Assembly (NCBI RefSeq): GCF_003182135.1
Contig: NZ_QGTL01000020.1
Coordinates: 1-58,605, forward strand
Direction: 5' to 3'
From: Nocardia neocaledoniensis
Lineage (GTDB): Bacteria > Actinomycetota > Actinomycetes > Mycobacteriales > Mycobacteriaceae
Length of the DNA stretch: 58,605 bases
Part shown: positions 58,519 through 58,605 of the stretch, one piece after another
Layout of the letters: each line of letters opens with the position of its first letter
Position numbering within the stretch: the first letter of the stretch is position 1
Notes under the pieces: generated by a model
Told to the model about the DNA's origin: nothing
Databases searched by the model: none
What the model saw: the letters and a program-made list of their open reading frames with translations, nothing else
Position numbers and translations under genes: made by a program

Positions 58519-58605
58519 TCAACGGAGAGTTTGATCCTGGCTCAGGACGAACGCTGGCGGCGTGCTTAACACATGCAAGTCGAGCGGTAAGGCCCTTCGG
58601 GGTAC
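58519..58605 (+). rRNA. rrs: 16S ribosomal RNA, 5' portion (continues beyond window)
   Basis: AGAGTTTGATCCTGGCTCAG begins seven bases into the mature RNA, so the 5' end is near 58519. The first variable segment, with GTCGAGCGGTAAGG followed by CCCTTCGGGGTAC, is typical of Nocardia. Confidence 0.95.

Overview
The window is high-GC actinobacterial chromosome, best explained as Nocardia. The evidence is a 16S 5' end with a Nocardia-type segment after the GTCGAGCGGTAAGG stretch, a complete YrbE-Mce operon, an EthA-type monooxygenase, GTG/TTG starts and many leaderless-looking genes. From memory, positions 175-32472 follow the Mycobacterium tuberculosis order Rv1321 (nucS) to Rv1343c (lprD), with some insertions and one loss (murI).

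Layout. 1-141: end of a 5S rRNA gene and its terminator. 175-7170: nucS, a small zinc-ribbon-like gene, a DivIVA-domain gene, methylmalonyl-CoA epimerase, thiolase, DUF3817 protein, thioredoxin-TPR protein, methyltransferase and a deazaflavin (F420)-type oxidoreductase. 7173-13990: alpha-glucan block glgB-glgE, divergent from glgP. 14089-19824: purine permease, an MTB12-like secreted protein behind a candidate iron box, DoxX protein, unknown gene, GT87 mannosyltransferase and methyltransferase. 19905-24614: dinG, an unknown gene, pncA and pncB. 24658-32472: clpS, DUF2017, P1 peptidase, the mec-cysO-cysM cysteine pathway, rhomboid, Rv1339-type cAMP phosphodiesterase, rph, rdgB, DUF3817 and lprD.

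32524-42479 is more accessory: SDR, a sigma-70 factor with a TTG start and a 71-aa leader gene, a divergent TetR with palindromes in the shared promoter, a large MFS exporter, PadR, an FAD monooxygenase, PAP2 phosphatase, a secreted HNH nuclease and a PhoU-like protein. 42573-43673 is a cation/proton antiporter. 43872-51705 is a tightly overlapped yrbEA-yrbEB-mceABCDEF lipid-import operon. 51837-57851 holds a proline-rich anchored protein, NhaP antiporter, VIT1-type transporter, YdcF protein, ethA homologue, a small membrane protein and a MarR regulator. 57852-58605 is the tandem promoter and leader of a second rRNA operon and the start of its 16S gene, so the window lies between two rRNA operons in the same direction.

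Functional groupings: glycogen/maltosyl-glucan turnover (glgE, glgB, glgP); NAD salvage (pncA, pncB); cysteine synthesis from a protein-bound thiocarboxylate (cysO, cysM, mec); nucleotide and RNA quality control (rph, rdgB, nucS); and lipid uptake (mce). No CRISPR array, insertion sequence, transposase or prophage was seen. The most unusual points are a CysO with two residues after its diglycine, the palindrome-laden TetR/sigma promoter, the iron-box-like site before the MTB12-like gene, and the missing murI.
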